Positions 33,664 through 44,887 of a stretch of DNA of 64,000 nt are shown in pieces; within the stretch, counting starts at the first letter, position 1, and every line of letters begins with the position of its first letter. Location: NCBI RefSeq assembly GCF_035046485.1, contig NC_085138.1, positions 332,488,421 to 332,552,420 of the forward strand, given 5' to 3'. Below the pieces are notes generated by a model. It was not told the origin of the DNA. It did no database searches and worked only from the letters and a program-made list of their open reading frames with translations. Position numbers and translations under genes: made by a program. Origin of the DNA: Aedes albopictus. Taxonomy: Eukaryota; Arthropoda; Insecta; Diptera; Culicidae.

Positions 33664-34262
33664 GCTTAAAACTGGTGAATGGCATCCTTAACTTCCCTTA
33701 GCGTGGGAGTTGGTTCATTTCTGTCCTCCGCTGCACTGGCGTCGTCGTTTCCTCCGTTGCCGTGGGCTCCCGTGGCTCCGTTCTCCACGCCGTTCAGGTG
33801 CTGATCTAAGTGCTGCTTCCACCTTTCGATCACCTCACGTCCGTCCGTCAAGGGGCTGTCCATAAACCACGTGGTCATAAGGGGGGGGGGGTTCGGCCAA
33901 TGACCATTTTGTATGGAAAAATAAAAAAATTTGTATGGACTAATGACCACGGGGGGGTTGAAAAGTCCCAAAAAAATGACCACGTGGTTTATGGACAGCC
34001 CCCAAGAGGCCTCCGTCTACATCCCTGCATATTTCGGCTCGCGGCACGAAGCCGTTGCGGGATGCGTTGAGCTTCTGATAGAACTTCCGTGTTTCTTGGG
34101 GACGGCACAGCAGTTCCATTTCTTCACATGCCTATGATGATCTTGACGTCGTGGCTTGGGCTGCGGTCGTACTCGCGTTCGAGCTGCGCGTAAAATGTGT
34201 CCTTGTCATCATCAGTACTTCCGAAGTGTGGGCTGTGCACGTTTATTATGCTGAAGTTGAAG
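33664..34262 (-). pseudogene. RTE copy B linker and endonuclease fragment
   Basis: The minus strand reads SIINVHSPHFGSTDDDKD and QLEREYDRSPSHDVKII (endonuclease, 34140-34262), jumps by deletion to RNGTAVPS (the linker in an alternate frame), and after the MITE continues TDGREVIERWKQHLDQHLNG to DAIHQF at the Penelope junction. It is closely similar to copy A, which supplies the empty site for the MITE. Confidence 0.8.
33852..34002. mobile_element. 151-bp MITE with CAA duplication
   Basis: The ends GGGGCTGTCCATAAACCACG and CGTGGTTTATGGACAGCCCC are inverted, flanked by CAA at 33849-33851 and 34003-34005. The uninterrupted site is present in RTE copy A near 1568 (GTCCGTCAAGAGGCC). The interior has G10 and G7 runs and inverted TTTTGTATGGA/TTTGTATGGAC boxes, as in the 18345 family. 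Confidence 0.9.
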
Positions 34263-34289
34263 AATGCAACCTGCACATGCCTCCAGGAG

Positions 34290-34430
34290 ATCCAACAGAG
34301 ATTCTTCCAGAAAATTCTTCAGGAATTCCTGCAGAGGTTTCTTAAGGGATTGTTCAAGAAGTTCCTTCAAAGATTCCTCCTCAAACTCCAATCAGGAGTT
34401 TCTACAAAGCTGCTTTAGCGATTTCATCAG
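34290..34430. repeat. Short patch of 12-bp TTCCTCCAGG-type minisatellite
   Basis: AGATTCTTCCAGAAAATTC and related words with a 12-base rhythm follow directly after RTE copy B. This is the same unit as in the large array at 39960-47130. Confidence 0.6.
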
Positions 34431-34469
34431 AATTCATTTCATTTGAAGTGCTAACATAACAATCATAGT

Positions 34470-34680
34470 GAAACTGAATCAACAATTATTCTTCACCACA
34501 ACACTCGGTTCGTGGCGACAGTCCTCCATCCTCAGCCGCGCCCCACATTTGCCAGTTTCTTGTTGAGCACATAGTAGGCTCTATTTCCACTGATGATTCG
34601 CCTTCGTATTTCGCGGCTAACGTTGTTGTCTTCCGATATGGCTTTACGGGGCGCCATCAGAATCTTCAATCATCGCTCTC
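34470..34680 (-). pseudogene. RTE C-terminal remnant, copy C
   Basis: The minus strand reads EDNNVSREIRRRIISGNRAYY and LNKKLANVG, then after a deletion GWRTVATNRVLW and IVDS, matching the end of the RTE protein. It is separate from copy B and is the shortest of the RTE pieces. Confidence 0.65.
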
Positions 34681-35284
34681 AAACTTTAAACATGCAAATC
34701 TTGAGTTCTACTGCATCAAATGGGCTGAAATTTTGATCGTTTGTATGTTTACATGTGATGATGTGTAGGTTGTTGGTCTCGAAACTTTCTGAAACTCTCT
34801 GTCGGCTTCTCCTTTCCTTCGAACAAAAGTTTCACACCGATCGCACAGACGTCATCGCCATCTGATATCCGCTGCTTGCCACATTGCAGCCGACTTCAGT
34901 GCTAGTTGGTAAGCACAACCCATGCAACGCTAGTGGTGCTATCGCGCAGTGCATTCAAATTGCACGTTGACGTTATTGGTTGTTTTTTTTTTTTTTTCTT
35001 TAAAGAGCCACTAACCACGAACATTTTACCGTTTAGGACGGTAACAACCTTCAGAGAATCTTCCAGGAGGATTCAGGGTCTTGGGGTTTCATCAGGGATT
35101 TCTTTAAAAGATCTCTCAGGTATCCCGTTCCCGAAGGTCCGCTAGGGACTAGTTTTGGAGTTTCTTCAGGGATTTCTTCTCAAGCTCTAGAATGCGTACA
35201 AGAGTTTCCTTCGGAGATTCTTCCATTAATTCTTTCAGTGTTATGACTATTGACTATCCACGGTGACATCAATGGGCGGAAATG
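34681..35284. other. No gene; poly-T-marked retro remnant likely
   Basis: A T16 run at 34982 followed by CTTTAAAGAGCC may be the tail of a minus-strand truncated retroelement. 35045-35240 has loose GATTTCTTC/TCTTCAGG words of the 12-bp minisatellite. Otherwise nothing is seen. Confidence 0.35.
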
Positions 35285-35403
35285 AAACCTTGAGCGATCG
35301 CGCTGCTATATGTATTTTGTATAACATGTTAGAAAAATCTCGCTTTTTGTACTCAGCGTGGTGCTGGCGATGGTGGCCAACCGCGCGACTAACGGAAGGT
35401 TAA
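35285..35403. mobile_element. TTAA-type MITE, copy b
   Basis: It shares GAGCGATCGCGCTG, TATTTTGTA, AATCTCGCTTTTTGTACTCA, GCGTGGTGCTG and CGCGACTAACGGAAGGTTAA with the 62346 copy in inverted order. The right TTAA is intact; the left end is degraded. Confidence 0.55.
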
Positions 35404-35559
35404 ATTTCATAGATACTGAAGCTACTAGGAGAACAAACAAAAACTTTATCGAAATCGATACTTTAATGTCCTTAAATTTTCAATGAAATAATGTGACATG
35501 GTGATTGATAATGTGACAACAGGTTTAATATGGTCACTGTTGCGAACACAATAAGAATC

Positions 35560-35890
35560 CCCCTGAAACGCCCCTGTAACTCCCTGGAGCTCCCTTTGAA
35601 CCCCCTAAGTCCTCCTGAAACGCCCTTAAGACCTCCTGAAAACTTGGGAAACCGTCTGTGAATCCCATGAAACCATCTGCAGCTTCCTGAGACCTCCTGA
35701 CTTCTCCTAACATCCTTGGAACCCACTGAGGCCCCTGAAACGCCCCTCAGAACCCATAAAATCCCCCTGGAACCTTCTGAGATAGCCTGAAACGCCCTGA
35801 GACCTGGAACTCTCTCCTGATGCTTCCCAGGACGCTCTGAAACGCCTCTGGAACGTCTATGAGGCCCAGTGGAACCCCCCTGCAACAAAC
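35560..35890. repeat. CCTGAAAC / CCTGGAAC minisatellite, block 2
   Basis: The same degenerate 10-15-base unit as 30351-31020, in the same orientation. The minus-strand 138-codon frame across it is a by-product of the repeat. Confidence 0.75.
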
Positions 35891-36383
35891 TTTGCTCTCC
35901 CCTATGAGCGCCTCTCCAGCTGCAGGTGTCAAAGTTACCATCGTTATCTATTAAATTTTCTTATACACAATGTTGATACGGAAAGCAAATTTCCATTACG
36001 AAAACTTCGTTGATCTATAAAGGATCGAATATGTTGCCCCCACCATGAATACCCGGGTTTTTTCTCGGTTCGATTATATGAGCCCTTTCATTCCAATTCA
36101 TGCTGCAAGGAAAATCTACACTAAAAGGCTTTATTTCTAAGCCAACCCAGAATTGGGTGGAATAAATTGTTCGTTAATTAAACAAATAGAATCCCTTGCA
36201 ACGTGGATTTCAATTGCCCTGCGAATAATGATGAACAGTTATGCAAATACCACCCACTACCACCCGGCATGGACCCGGTTGTTCCACCGGCAAGCGAATC
36301 CATCATATGTAGCTCCGTAGCAAATGAACGTCACCACGAATAACACTTCCGTTGTGATGGCTCGGCATGTGAGGGATGATTGT
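35891..36383. other. Apparently unique, nothing recognised
   Basis: AT-rich sequence with no coherent frame, repeat or hairpin beyond the start of the palindrome at 36384. Confidence 0.35.
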
Positions 36384-36600
36384 ATTATGTTTCCAGTTCA
36401 AAACCGAATTAGCGACATTTTTTCTTTGACTTCCGCTGCCTTTGCCCTGCGTCAAACATAATGTCGGAAGTGGGGCACTGTATTGTACACCTGGTGCACT
36501 ATACAGCGCCCCACTTCCGACATTGTGTCCAACGCAAGGCAAAAGCAGCGGAAGTCAAAGAAAAAATGTCGCTAAATCGGTTTTGAACTGGAAACATAAT
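36384..36600. repeat. 217-bp near-perfect palindrome (long hairpin)
   Basis: Arms of about 100 bases start ATTATGTTTCCAGTTCAAAA and end with its inverse, with only a few mismatches. Each arm carries GACTTCCGCTGC and ATGTCGGAAGTGGGGC or the complement. The centre is GTACACCTGGTGCACTATACAG. No target duplication was identified. A transcript would fold into a long stem, a possible source of small RNAs. Confidence 0.88.
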
Positions 36601-36904
36601 ATGACGATCGCGTCGCGTCGCGTCAAAGGTAATATTTTCCTAATCACAACCTATTATTACACGAGTTTGGCGTGTGTCGCACGGAAGTATACCGGAGGCC
36701 ATAAACATCCCCTCCGGCCTTCGAGTGTGGTTTCGAATGAGTGGACGTTTGTGGATGGGGATAGATTCATAAACTAGTGGTCTGGTACGTAGTGAAGGCA
36801 TCGCTACGGAAAGGTAAGTGGGTTTGGCTGCGAAATAGTTCCGTTGGAACACTGTCATGTTATCCAAAGTCACTCAAGTTGATTAGTAGATTCGTTGGTC
36901 CTCC
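36601..36904. other. Apparently unique, nothing recognised
   Basis: Contains GCGTCGCGTCGCGTC (36610) and otherwise no repeat or supported frame. Confidence 0.35.
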
Positions 36905-37196
36905 TCTCTCTCTCCTCTTCTTGGCGTAACGTCCTCACTGGGACAAAGCCTGCTTCTCAGCTTAGTGTTCTATGAACACTTCCACAGTTATTAACTGAGA
37001 GCTTCCTCTGCCAATGACCATTTTGCATGTGTATATCGTGTGGCAGGCACGAAGATACTCTATGCCCAAGGAAGTCAAGGAAATTTCCTTTACGAAAAGA
37101 TCCTGGACCGATCGGGAATCGAACCCGTCACCCTCAGCCTGGTCATGCTGAATACCCGTGCGTTTACCGCCTCGGCTATATGGGCCCTTCGGTACT
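36905..37196 (-). mobile_element. tRNA-derived SINE with a different head
   Basis: On the minus strand the head is GGGCCCATATAGCCGAGGCG with B box GGGTTCGATTCCC. The body (TTAATAACTGTGGAAGTG, GAACACTAAGCTGAG, GTCCCAGTGAGGACGTTACG) and the AAGAAGAGG end match the SINEs at 16776 and 40909, whose tRNA-like heads differ. CTC repeats follow at 36901-36918. No clear target duplication. Confidence 0.8.
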
Positions 37197-37684
37197 CTTT
37201 TTTTAGCAAAGTGTGCATTCATAGTTTATCAATGCCCACTCCTTACGTCTAGTTGTGTTGCAGAGTTTTAGTTGATTGCAGTTTGAGGAACATTTACCTA
37301 TATAGTTAAAAATTACACTCTCTGAAATGTCTGCTTAACCTTTCTAATGCATCATGTTGGAAGCAGTTCGCTGACGTAGTTAACTGTTTGGGGAAAAAAA
37401 TTGCCCTAATGCACCAGGAGGGTTAAGGTGAAACATCAAGAAATCCCATTGCAATTTTGCATACAAACTTAAGAGGCACAAATCTGACAAACGAAGCATC
37501 GAACCAAGCCATTTATCCTGGCTTTGCTCACTTGCAAAAATAGGCAGCTTTTTTGAATCGAGCGCATTTGTTTACGAATTTTTATGATTAGTGCTCTTGA
37601 AAACATTAGTATTGGTCCATGTCAGCCATTGTGGCAGCCATATTTGTATTATCTTCTGTTCCCCCTTAATGAAAAACTACCGGA
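37197..37684. other. Spacer with a 92-bp TTAA element
   Basis: 37335-37426 starts TTAACCTTTCTAATGCA and ends TAATGCACCAGGAGGGTTAA, an inverted-ended TTAA-flanked mini-element. The rest shows nothing definite. Confidence 0.45.
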
Positions 37685-37878
37685 TGTGTGGAGCGGACCT
37701 GGTGTGATGGTTAGAACACTTGACTATCACGCCGAGGACCTGGGATCGAATCCCACTCCCGACAAACTCGCAAAATGTGAGTTCTTCCTTCGGAAGGGAA
37801 GTAAAGCGTGGGTCCCGAGATGAACTAGCCTAGGGCTAAAAATCTCGTTAATACAGAAAAAAAAAAAAAAAAAAAAAA
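37685..37878 (+). mobile_element. Feilai SINE
   Basis: The tRNA-like head (GGAGCGGACCTGGTGTGATGG, here with A box GGTGTGATGGTTAGAACAC and B box GGGATCGAATCCC) is followed by CTTCCTTCGGAAGGGAAGTA, GGTCCCGAGATGAACTAGCC and AAAAATCTCGTTAATA, then a long A tract. This matches what I know of Feilai of Aedes aegypti. The direct repeats AAAAACTACCGGA (37672-37684 and 37879-37891) are its target duplication, apart from overlap with the A tail. It looks near full length and young. Confidence 0.88.
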
Positions 37879-37891
37879 AAAAACTACCGGA

Positions 37892-39479
37892 GATACGATA
37901 CAAAAATATGCTTCTCAGTGTTTAGCAACATTCCCGTAATAAATTGACCGCTGATAGTAACGCTCCTATTAGCAGCAATGTCCCGACAGCAGTGAAGTAA
38001 TGCCATTCTGAAGCATCACATTTTCTGTTCTATTACCTACACTTCTCAAGGAAGCAGAATCACGTCACGCCACATCCGGCGCTGTTCGCCAGATATTTCC
38101 TGAACAGGTCATTCTCTAGCCCAACCGTCTTGTCCCCAGTCAGTATCGCGGAAAAAGCTTTTATGCTAAATGGATTCCCCACATCAAAAGACGACCTATT
38201 AAGTCATTTATTTGCGAAAACGATCCAGCCAATTCTCCGGTCTTCTCCGGCCGGTGGTGTCCTGCTGACTGGTCCGCTCCGATCAATTTCGTCCGCAGCA
38301 GCACCACCACCGTAATCGCGAATCGTTCTCGGTTGCCCTCGAAAGACATGCCATTTATCGCTTTTTGATTAATTTATACGATGATTTTCGGCGTCATCGG
38401 TGTGTTTGTGCCCAGCGGCTCTTACCGAGTGACCACGATGACAACAGTCGTTGAAACCGTCCGACCGACCGCGACCGGCCGGTGATGCTCCCTACACCGA
38501 ACCAAAATCGGTGTCCCAGGTTCCAGACTGGACGCGACGAAAAAAATAGACTGGACTGGCGCGCGGGGTGGGAGGGAAGCGAAACGAAAAAATGCAATAA
38601 AATGAAATTATCGTTAAATTAATTTTCGTTTAATGTGAATCGCTTTTGCGCTCCGCTTATTTTTTTTTCGCTTGCTTCTCCTGACTTGTTCGCCCTCAGA
38701 ACTCAAGTCGCGTATCATCACGCGTCGCAATGGGAGGATTACACGAAGACGCACTGCTGGAGCGAGTGGTGGAACGTAGTGCAGCGCTGAAAGCACCGAA
38801 AGGAAAATTATAAATATTTTTCATTATCTTTTGTCCCTTAAATTGGCTTTTATGGGCATAATCAAATGTCATTTGGTTGTGTTAATCGAGAACGAAATGT
38901 GTGTGCCCCCAGAGACTTCGACGCGCCGCGGCGGCTTCAACAGCAACTGTTTGCGCCGGTGTGTTTTGAGTTCAGATTGCAACCGTCGCTTTGGCATTAT
39001 TGGTTGTGGAAATCTATCGGCATGGGGGCTTTTTGAAATTACATTCCAACTGGGAAGGTGCCAACAAAACTTGAGGATACTTTTTGAATAACGTGTTTTT
39101 TATATACTACTGTTGTGACTGCAGAATTGAAGGTTCTCCATCCTAGGCAATTGCCCGTCATCGCCTTAACTTGTGGCCAGGTCAAACTTCTGACGAATTT
39201 CTTTATTTTTTTTTTTTTTTTGATGGGAGAGAATCGACTGTATTCTGTGCAACTCGGATTTTGACGGCTACGCAGTCATGTTAAATCACAACGAGTTGTT
39301 ATCTAACCCGACGTTTCGACACTTTTTTTTCCTCGAATTGCATTCATCGAAGAAATTTTTGGACGAACTTCTTGGGGAACCTTGAAGAAATTTCTAGAAT
39401 TCTTGAGAAATTTTCAGAAGCATTTTTATGGAAAATTCTTACAGAAATGTTCGAAGAAACACATAAAAGAATACATGCA
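37892..39479. other. Apparently unique sequence, no gene supported
   Basis: 38000-39060 is less AT-rich than its surroundings, with short frames on both strands and no recognised product; conserved noncoding or intronic DNA is possible. A T18 tract at 39206 may mark a truncated retroelement. 39290-39310 has CCGACGTTTCGACAC, related to the hairpin at 13033. 39340-39479 is a degraded patch of the 12-bp minisatellite in inverse orientation. Confidence 0.4.
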
Positions 39480-39959
39480 CGAACTTCCAAGGGCGTAGCC
39501 AGAGGGGGGCAGGGAAGGCCGTGCCCCCCCCCCTGGCCGACAGATTTTTTTTAAATTCAAGCCGACTCAAAGATTGTCAATAATTCAAGTGTTCCAGAAA
39601 AAATATTAAAATAAAACTATTCTCTAGACTATTCTAATAATTGAGGTTTTTATCCACAATTATCCAACCTTTTTTCTTGAGAATAACTGGAAATTTCGCC
39701 AAGTATTTCTCCAAGAGATCTACTTCAATCTAATCATAGAATTTAACCAAATAACAAGCTTGGATGAATGGTTAAATTTTGTGATGTTTATTCATGGAAC
39801 ACAAAAACAACATGGCAAGTTTCCGGTAGGAAAAAACAAGGACTTTGTAGAATTATATGCTGCTATAGAGTGCAGTTATATGCTAATGCTACACGAAATT
39901 TCACTTGTATTCAATTCAAACAAACGTCATGCTAAAATAATAATACCTGGGATTTCTTT

Positions 39960-42900
39960 ACAAATTCTTTCAATGACATTCAGGAGCTTTTCCAAGGATT
40001 CTTTCAGAAATTCCTCAAGGAACATATCCAGATAGTTTTTTTTTGGATAGATAGTTTTTTTTGGGGTTTGTTCTAAGAAATGCTTTAAGAATTCCCCCAC
40101 GATTCCTTCAGTTTTTTTACAAATACTTCTGCAAGGATACATCGATGAAATCCTTCAGGAATTTTCCATAGCTTCCTTCAGTGATTCTAGCATGGATTGC
40201 TCCAGAGAGTTTTCAAGAATTCCTGTATGGGTTTCACCAGGCATTCCTCCGGGAATTTCCCCTGGGATATCTTTAGAAGTTCCTTCAGTGATTGTTCCAG
40301 TGCTTTTTTCGATAATTCCTCCAGAAATTTCCAGGAGTTCCTTAAATCATTATACAAAACATTCTCCATCCAAAAATTCCAACAATAATTCGTCCAAAAA
40401 TATTGCAGACATGGATGCGTTCATTTTTTTCCTACAGAAATTCTTCCAGGAATTTGTTAAGAAAGCTTTCCTGGGATTTCCTAAGGAATTCGTCATGGGA
40501 TTGCTTCCGGGATTCCTCCAAATTTTCCTTCAAGTATTCCTTCAAGGCTTCGACCGGGAATATATTCTGTGTTTATTTCAGAAACAACTCCAGGAATTAT
40601 TTTAAAAAATCCTCCAAGGGTTCCCCCAGGAACACTTTTTAGAATTCCTTCAGAAGTTCAGAAAGAATAATCCAATACTTCCTCCAGGAACTATTTAGGA
40701 ATTCCCCAGGATTTCTCCTGGGGTTTCTTCAGGAACTGCTACAGGGATTCCCCAAGGCGTTCTTCCACGAACTTTTATTAGTATTCCTTCAAGATTTCTC
40801 CAAGGATTCCATCTGCAATTTCTTCAGAAATTTTTACTGGGAATTTTCCATGAATTTCTTCAGAGATTCCTCTAAGAGTTATCCCAGGGATCCTCTGGGA
40901 ATTGAAATTCTTCTTCTTTTTATGGCTCTACGTCCCCACTGGGACTTGGCCTACCTCGCTTCAACTTAGTGTTCTTTGAGCATTTCCACAGTTATTAATT
41001 GAAGGGCTTTCTTTGTCTGCCATTGCATGAATTTGTATATTGTGAGGCAAGTACAATTATACACTATGCCCAGGGAGTCGAGAAAATTTTCCCGACCGGA
41101 ACGGGAATCGAACCCGCCGTCTCCGGATTGGCGATCCATAGCCTTAACCACTAGGCTAACTGGAGACCCCAAATTGAAATGCGTATAGATATTTGTCCAG
41201 AAATTCCTCCAGGAATTCTTATAGAGATTCCTCCAGGAGTATTTCTAGAGATTCCTCCGTTAATCTCTACGGGTATTCTTCTAGGATATCCCCAGGGATT
41301 CCTCCAAGAATTTCTGCAGGACTTGACTTGGGACTTCCTTCTGTGATTCTTTCTGGAACAACTTATTTTAAACATCCTCCAAAGATTCTCCCACGAACTC
41401 TTTTTAGGGTTCCTCTAGCAATTCCTCATTGTATTTTTAAGGAACTTTTCTAGGAATTGATTCAGTACTTCCTCCAGGAACTGCTTAGGGATTCCCTTAG
41501 TAATTCCTTTTGAAATTTCTTCCGGGTTTCCTTCTGGAGTTTCTTCAGAAATTCTTCTAAGGATCCTCCCGAATTTGTTCAAGAACTCCATCAGCGATTT
41601 CTTGAGGAATTATTTCTGGTATTCCTATACGAATTCCCTAAGAGATTCATCCACGAATTTCTTCAGGAATTCCTCTAGGAATTACTCCAGGAAATCCTTC
41701 AGGGATTCCTTCAGAAATTCTTCCAGGATTTTTTCTAGGAATACCTTCTGGATTTTTTCCAGAAATTCCGCCAAGAAATCTTCCAGTATTCCCTCCAGGA
41801 ATTGCTACAGACATTCCTTCAGGATTTGCACTAAAATCTCCTCCAGGATTTTTTCTAGTGATTCCTCCAGGAATTTGTCAGGCGATTTTTTCAGAAATTT
41901 CTCCCAGAGCTCCTCTAGAGATTCCCCCAGAAATTCATCCACAAATTGTTCATGGAATTACTACAGAGATTCCTCCTAGAATTCCTTCAAGGATTCCGCC
42001 AGCAATTCCCAATAGATAACCTCCAGCAATTCCTCCAGGATTTTATTTAGGAATTTCTCCAAGAACTATTCCAGGAAATTCTCCAGTAATTACCCCAAGA
42101 ATTTCTTCAGTAATATCTCCAGCAATTTCTCTAGGAATTGATCCAGGAATTGCTCCTGGACATCCTCCAGAAGTTATGTCAACAATTTCTCCAGGATTTT
42201 TTCGAGAAATTCTTCTGGAAATTTTTTTGGACATTCTTCCAGTAAACTCTCCAGAAATACCCTCAGGAATTTTTCAGGGATTCCTCCAGGAAATCCTCCG
42301 AAGATTCCTCCAGGAAATCCCCCAGAAGTTCCTCTGAAGATTATTTTTGGAAATTCTTCCAGGAAATTCCTGGAGGAATACCATCAGATTTTTTTCAGGG
42401 ATTCCCCCAGGAATTTTTTTACAAACTGCTTCTAGGATTCCTCCAAGGATTTCTTCAGGAATTCCTTCGAGGATTTATCCAAGAATTCCTCCAGAAATTC
42501 CGCTAGAAATTCCTCCGGGGTTTTCTCAGGGGTAATTCTTCCATAAATTCTTCAAGAGATTCCTCCAGAAATTCCCAAATGAATACCTTTAGGAATTTCT
42601 CCAGGATTTTATCCAGGAATTTCTCCAGGACATTATCAAGGAATTACCCCAGGAATTTCTACATGAATTCCCCCAGGAATTTCTCCAGGAATTTCTCTAG
42701 GAATTGCTCCTGGACATCTTGCAGAAATTATGTCAACAATTCCTCTAGGTATTTCTCCGGGAATTTCTCATGAGATTCAATCAGGAATTGCTTAAGGGAT
42801 TCCTCCAGAGATTTCTCCATGGAATCTCTTCAGGAAATTCTTTGAAGATTCCTCCAGGAAATCCTGCAAAAGTTTCTCCAAGGATTCTTCCAGGATATCC

Positions 42901-44880
42901 CCCAGGGATTTCTTCAGAAATTCTTCAAGAATATTCTCCAGGCATACCTTCAAGAATTTTTCAGGGATTCTTACAGGAATTACACCAGGAATTAATCAAG
43001 GAACACCATCATAAATTAGGGATTGCTTCAGAAATTCTTCCAGGGTTTTTTTCTAGGAATACCTTCTGGATTTTTTCCAGAAATTTCATCAAGAAATCTT
43101 CCAGTTTTCCCTCCAGGAGTCGCTACAGATATTTCTCTAGGAATTCCGCTAAAACTCGTCCAGGAACTTTTTCAGGGATTTTTCCAGAGATTTCTCCAGG
43201 AATTCCTCCAGAGATTTCTCTTGAAATCCCTCCGTGAATTTCTCAGGGGATTTTTTTCAGAAATTTCTCCCAGAGCTTCTCCATAGATTCCCCCAGAAAT
43301 TCATCCAGAAGTTGTTGAAGGAATTCCTCCAGAGATTCCCTCACGGATTCCGCTAGCAATTTCCAAAGGAGAACCTCCAGGAATTCCTCCAACATTTTAT
43401 TTAGGAATATCTCCAAGAACTATTCCAGGAAATTCTTCATGAATTACCCCAAGAATTTCATCAGGAATTCCTCCAGAAATTTCTCTAGGAATTGATCCAG
43501 GAATTGCTCCTGGACATCCTTCAGAAATTATGTCAACAATTCCTCCAGGAATTTTTCCAGAAATTCTTCTGGAGATGTTCTCAGAAATTCTTCCAGGAAA
43601 TTCTCCAGGAATACCCTCAGGAATATTTCAGGGTTTCCTCCAGGAAATCCTCCAGAGGATTCTGCCTGGGAATCCTCTAGGAATTTCTTCATAAATTCTT
43701 CCAGGAAATTCCTGGAGGAATACCATCAGTAATTTTTCAGGGATTCCCCCAGGGACTTCTTTACAAACTGCTTCTAGGATTCCTCCAGAGATTCCTTCAG
43801 GCATTCTTTCAAGGATTTATCCAAGAATTGCTCCAGAAATTCCGCTAGAATTTCCTGAAGGATTTCAGAAACAGAAAAATAATAGAATAGAAATAGGATT
43901 CTCCCAGAATTTCTCTAGAAATTCATCCAGTAATTCTTTCGGGAATTTCTCTTAGAGATTCCTCCAGAAATTCCCAAAGAAATACCTCTAGTAATTCCTC
44001 CAGGTACTCTTCCAGGATTTTAACCAGGAATTTCTCCAGGAATAACCCCAGTAATTTCATCAGGAACTTCCCCAGGAATTGCTCCTGGACATCTTTCAGA
44101 AATTATGTCAGCAATTCCTCTAGGTATTTCTCCAGGAATTTCTCCCGAGATTTTATCAGGAATTGCTTCCTGATTGCTCCAGATATTCCTCCAGGGGATT
44201 TCCCTCTTGAAGGGATTCCTCCAGAGATTTCTCCATGCAAAATCTCCTCAGGAAATTCTTTGAAGATTCCTTCAGGGAATCCTCCAGAAGTTTCTCCAAA
44301 GATTCTTCCAGGAAATGCTCTAGAGATTTCTTCAGAAATTCTTCAAGAATATTCACCAGGAATTCCTTCAGGAATTTTTCAGGGATTCCTCCAGGGATTT
44401 CTTCACAAATTTCTTCAAGGAAACCCCCTGGGATTCCTTCAAGAATTTCTCCAGGAACTCCACTTGCAATTCCACTAGAAATTCCTCCAGGAATCTCTCA
44501 AGGGGTTCTTTCAAAAATAGAAAAATAACAGAAATAGAAACAGAAATCTCTCAGAATTCTTCTGGAGATTCCTCTAGATATTCATCCAGTAATTCTTTCA
44601 AGAAGTCCTCTAGAGATTCCTCCAGAAATTTCCTCAAGAACGCCACTAGAAACTCCTCCATTAATTCCTCCGGGATGTTATCTAGGAATTTCCCCAGGAA
44701 ATTTCTTCCGAAATACCTCCAGGAAATACCCCAGGAATTTCTTCCGGAATATTCCTGGCATCCTTCAGGAATTATGCCAGCAATTCGTTCAGGAATTTCT
44801 CCTGGATATCCTCTTGGGATTTCTTCAGAGATTCTTTCAGGAAATTCTCCAGGAATACTTTGAAGAAATTTTCAGGGATT
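39960..44880. repeat. 12-bp GGAATTCCTCCA minisatellite, main block
   Basis: About 4.9 kb of degenerate 12-base units, mostly GGAATTYCTCCA, with GGAATTCCTTCA and AGATTCCTCCAG variants. Higher-order copies exist: about 42040-42760 resembles 43400-44160 (both hold TTGCTCCTGGACATC and GAAATTATGTCAACAATT). Because 12 is a multiple of three, all frames tend to stay open and give four-residue periodic peptides; they are not genes. A SINE interrupts it at 40909-41171. Confidence 0.9.
40909..41171 (-). mobile_element. tRNA-derived SINE inside the minisatellite
   Basis: Minus strand head GGGGTCTCCAGTTAGCCTAG, A box TAGTGGTTAAGGC, B box GGGTTCGATTCCC, tail AAGAAGAAGA. It is flanked by AATTGAAAT (40900-40908, 41172-41180). 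It is closely similar to the SINE at 16776-17031, and its B box is a better tRNA match. Confidence 0.85.
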
Positions 44881-44887
44881 CCTCCAG

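Larger units (their letters stand above)
31341..34262 (-). mobile_element. RTE-type LINE, copy B, heavily interrupted
   Basis: From right to left: an endonuclease piece (34140-34262), an internal deletion, the linker (33664-34120, split by a MITE), a Penelope-like insertion (32165-33663), then RT palm to carboxyl end (31378-32160) and a 3' tail of CATA repeats (31341-31365). About 600 bases of RT between DAIHQF and CLLFNIALEG are missing at the Penelope site. Short tandem-repeat tails are usual for RTE elements. Confidence 0.8.

Noticed and set aside
39760..40035. hAT transposase remnant in the left interior of the 8-kb element
   Set aside because: No hAT dimerisation or catalytic motif can be seen in the 91-codon frame; half of it runs into the minisatellite.
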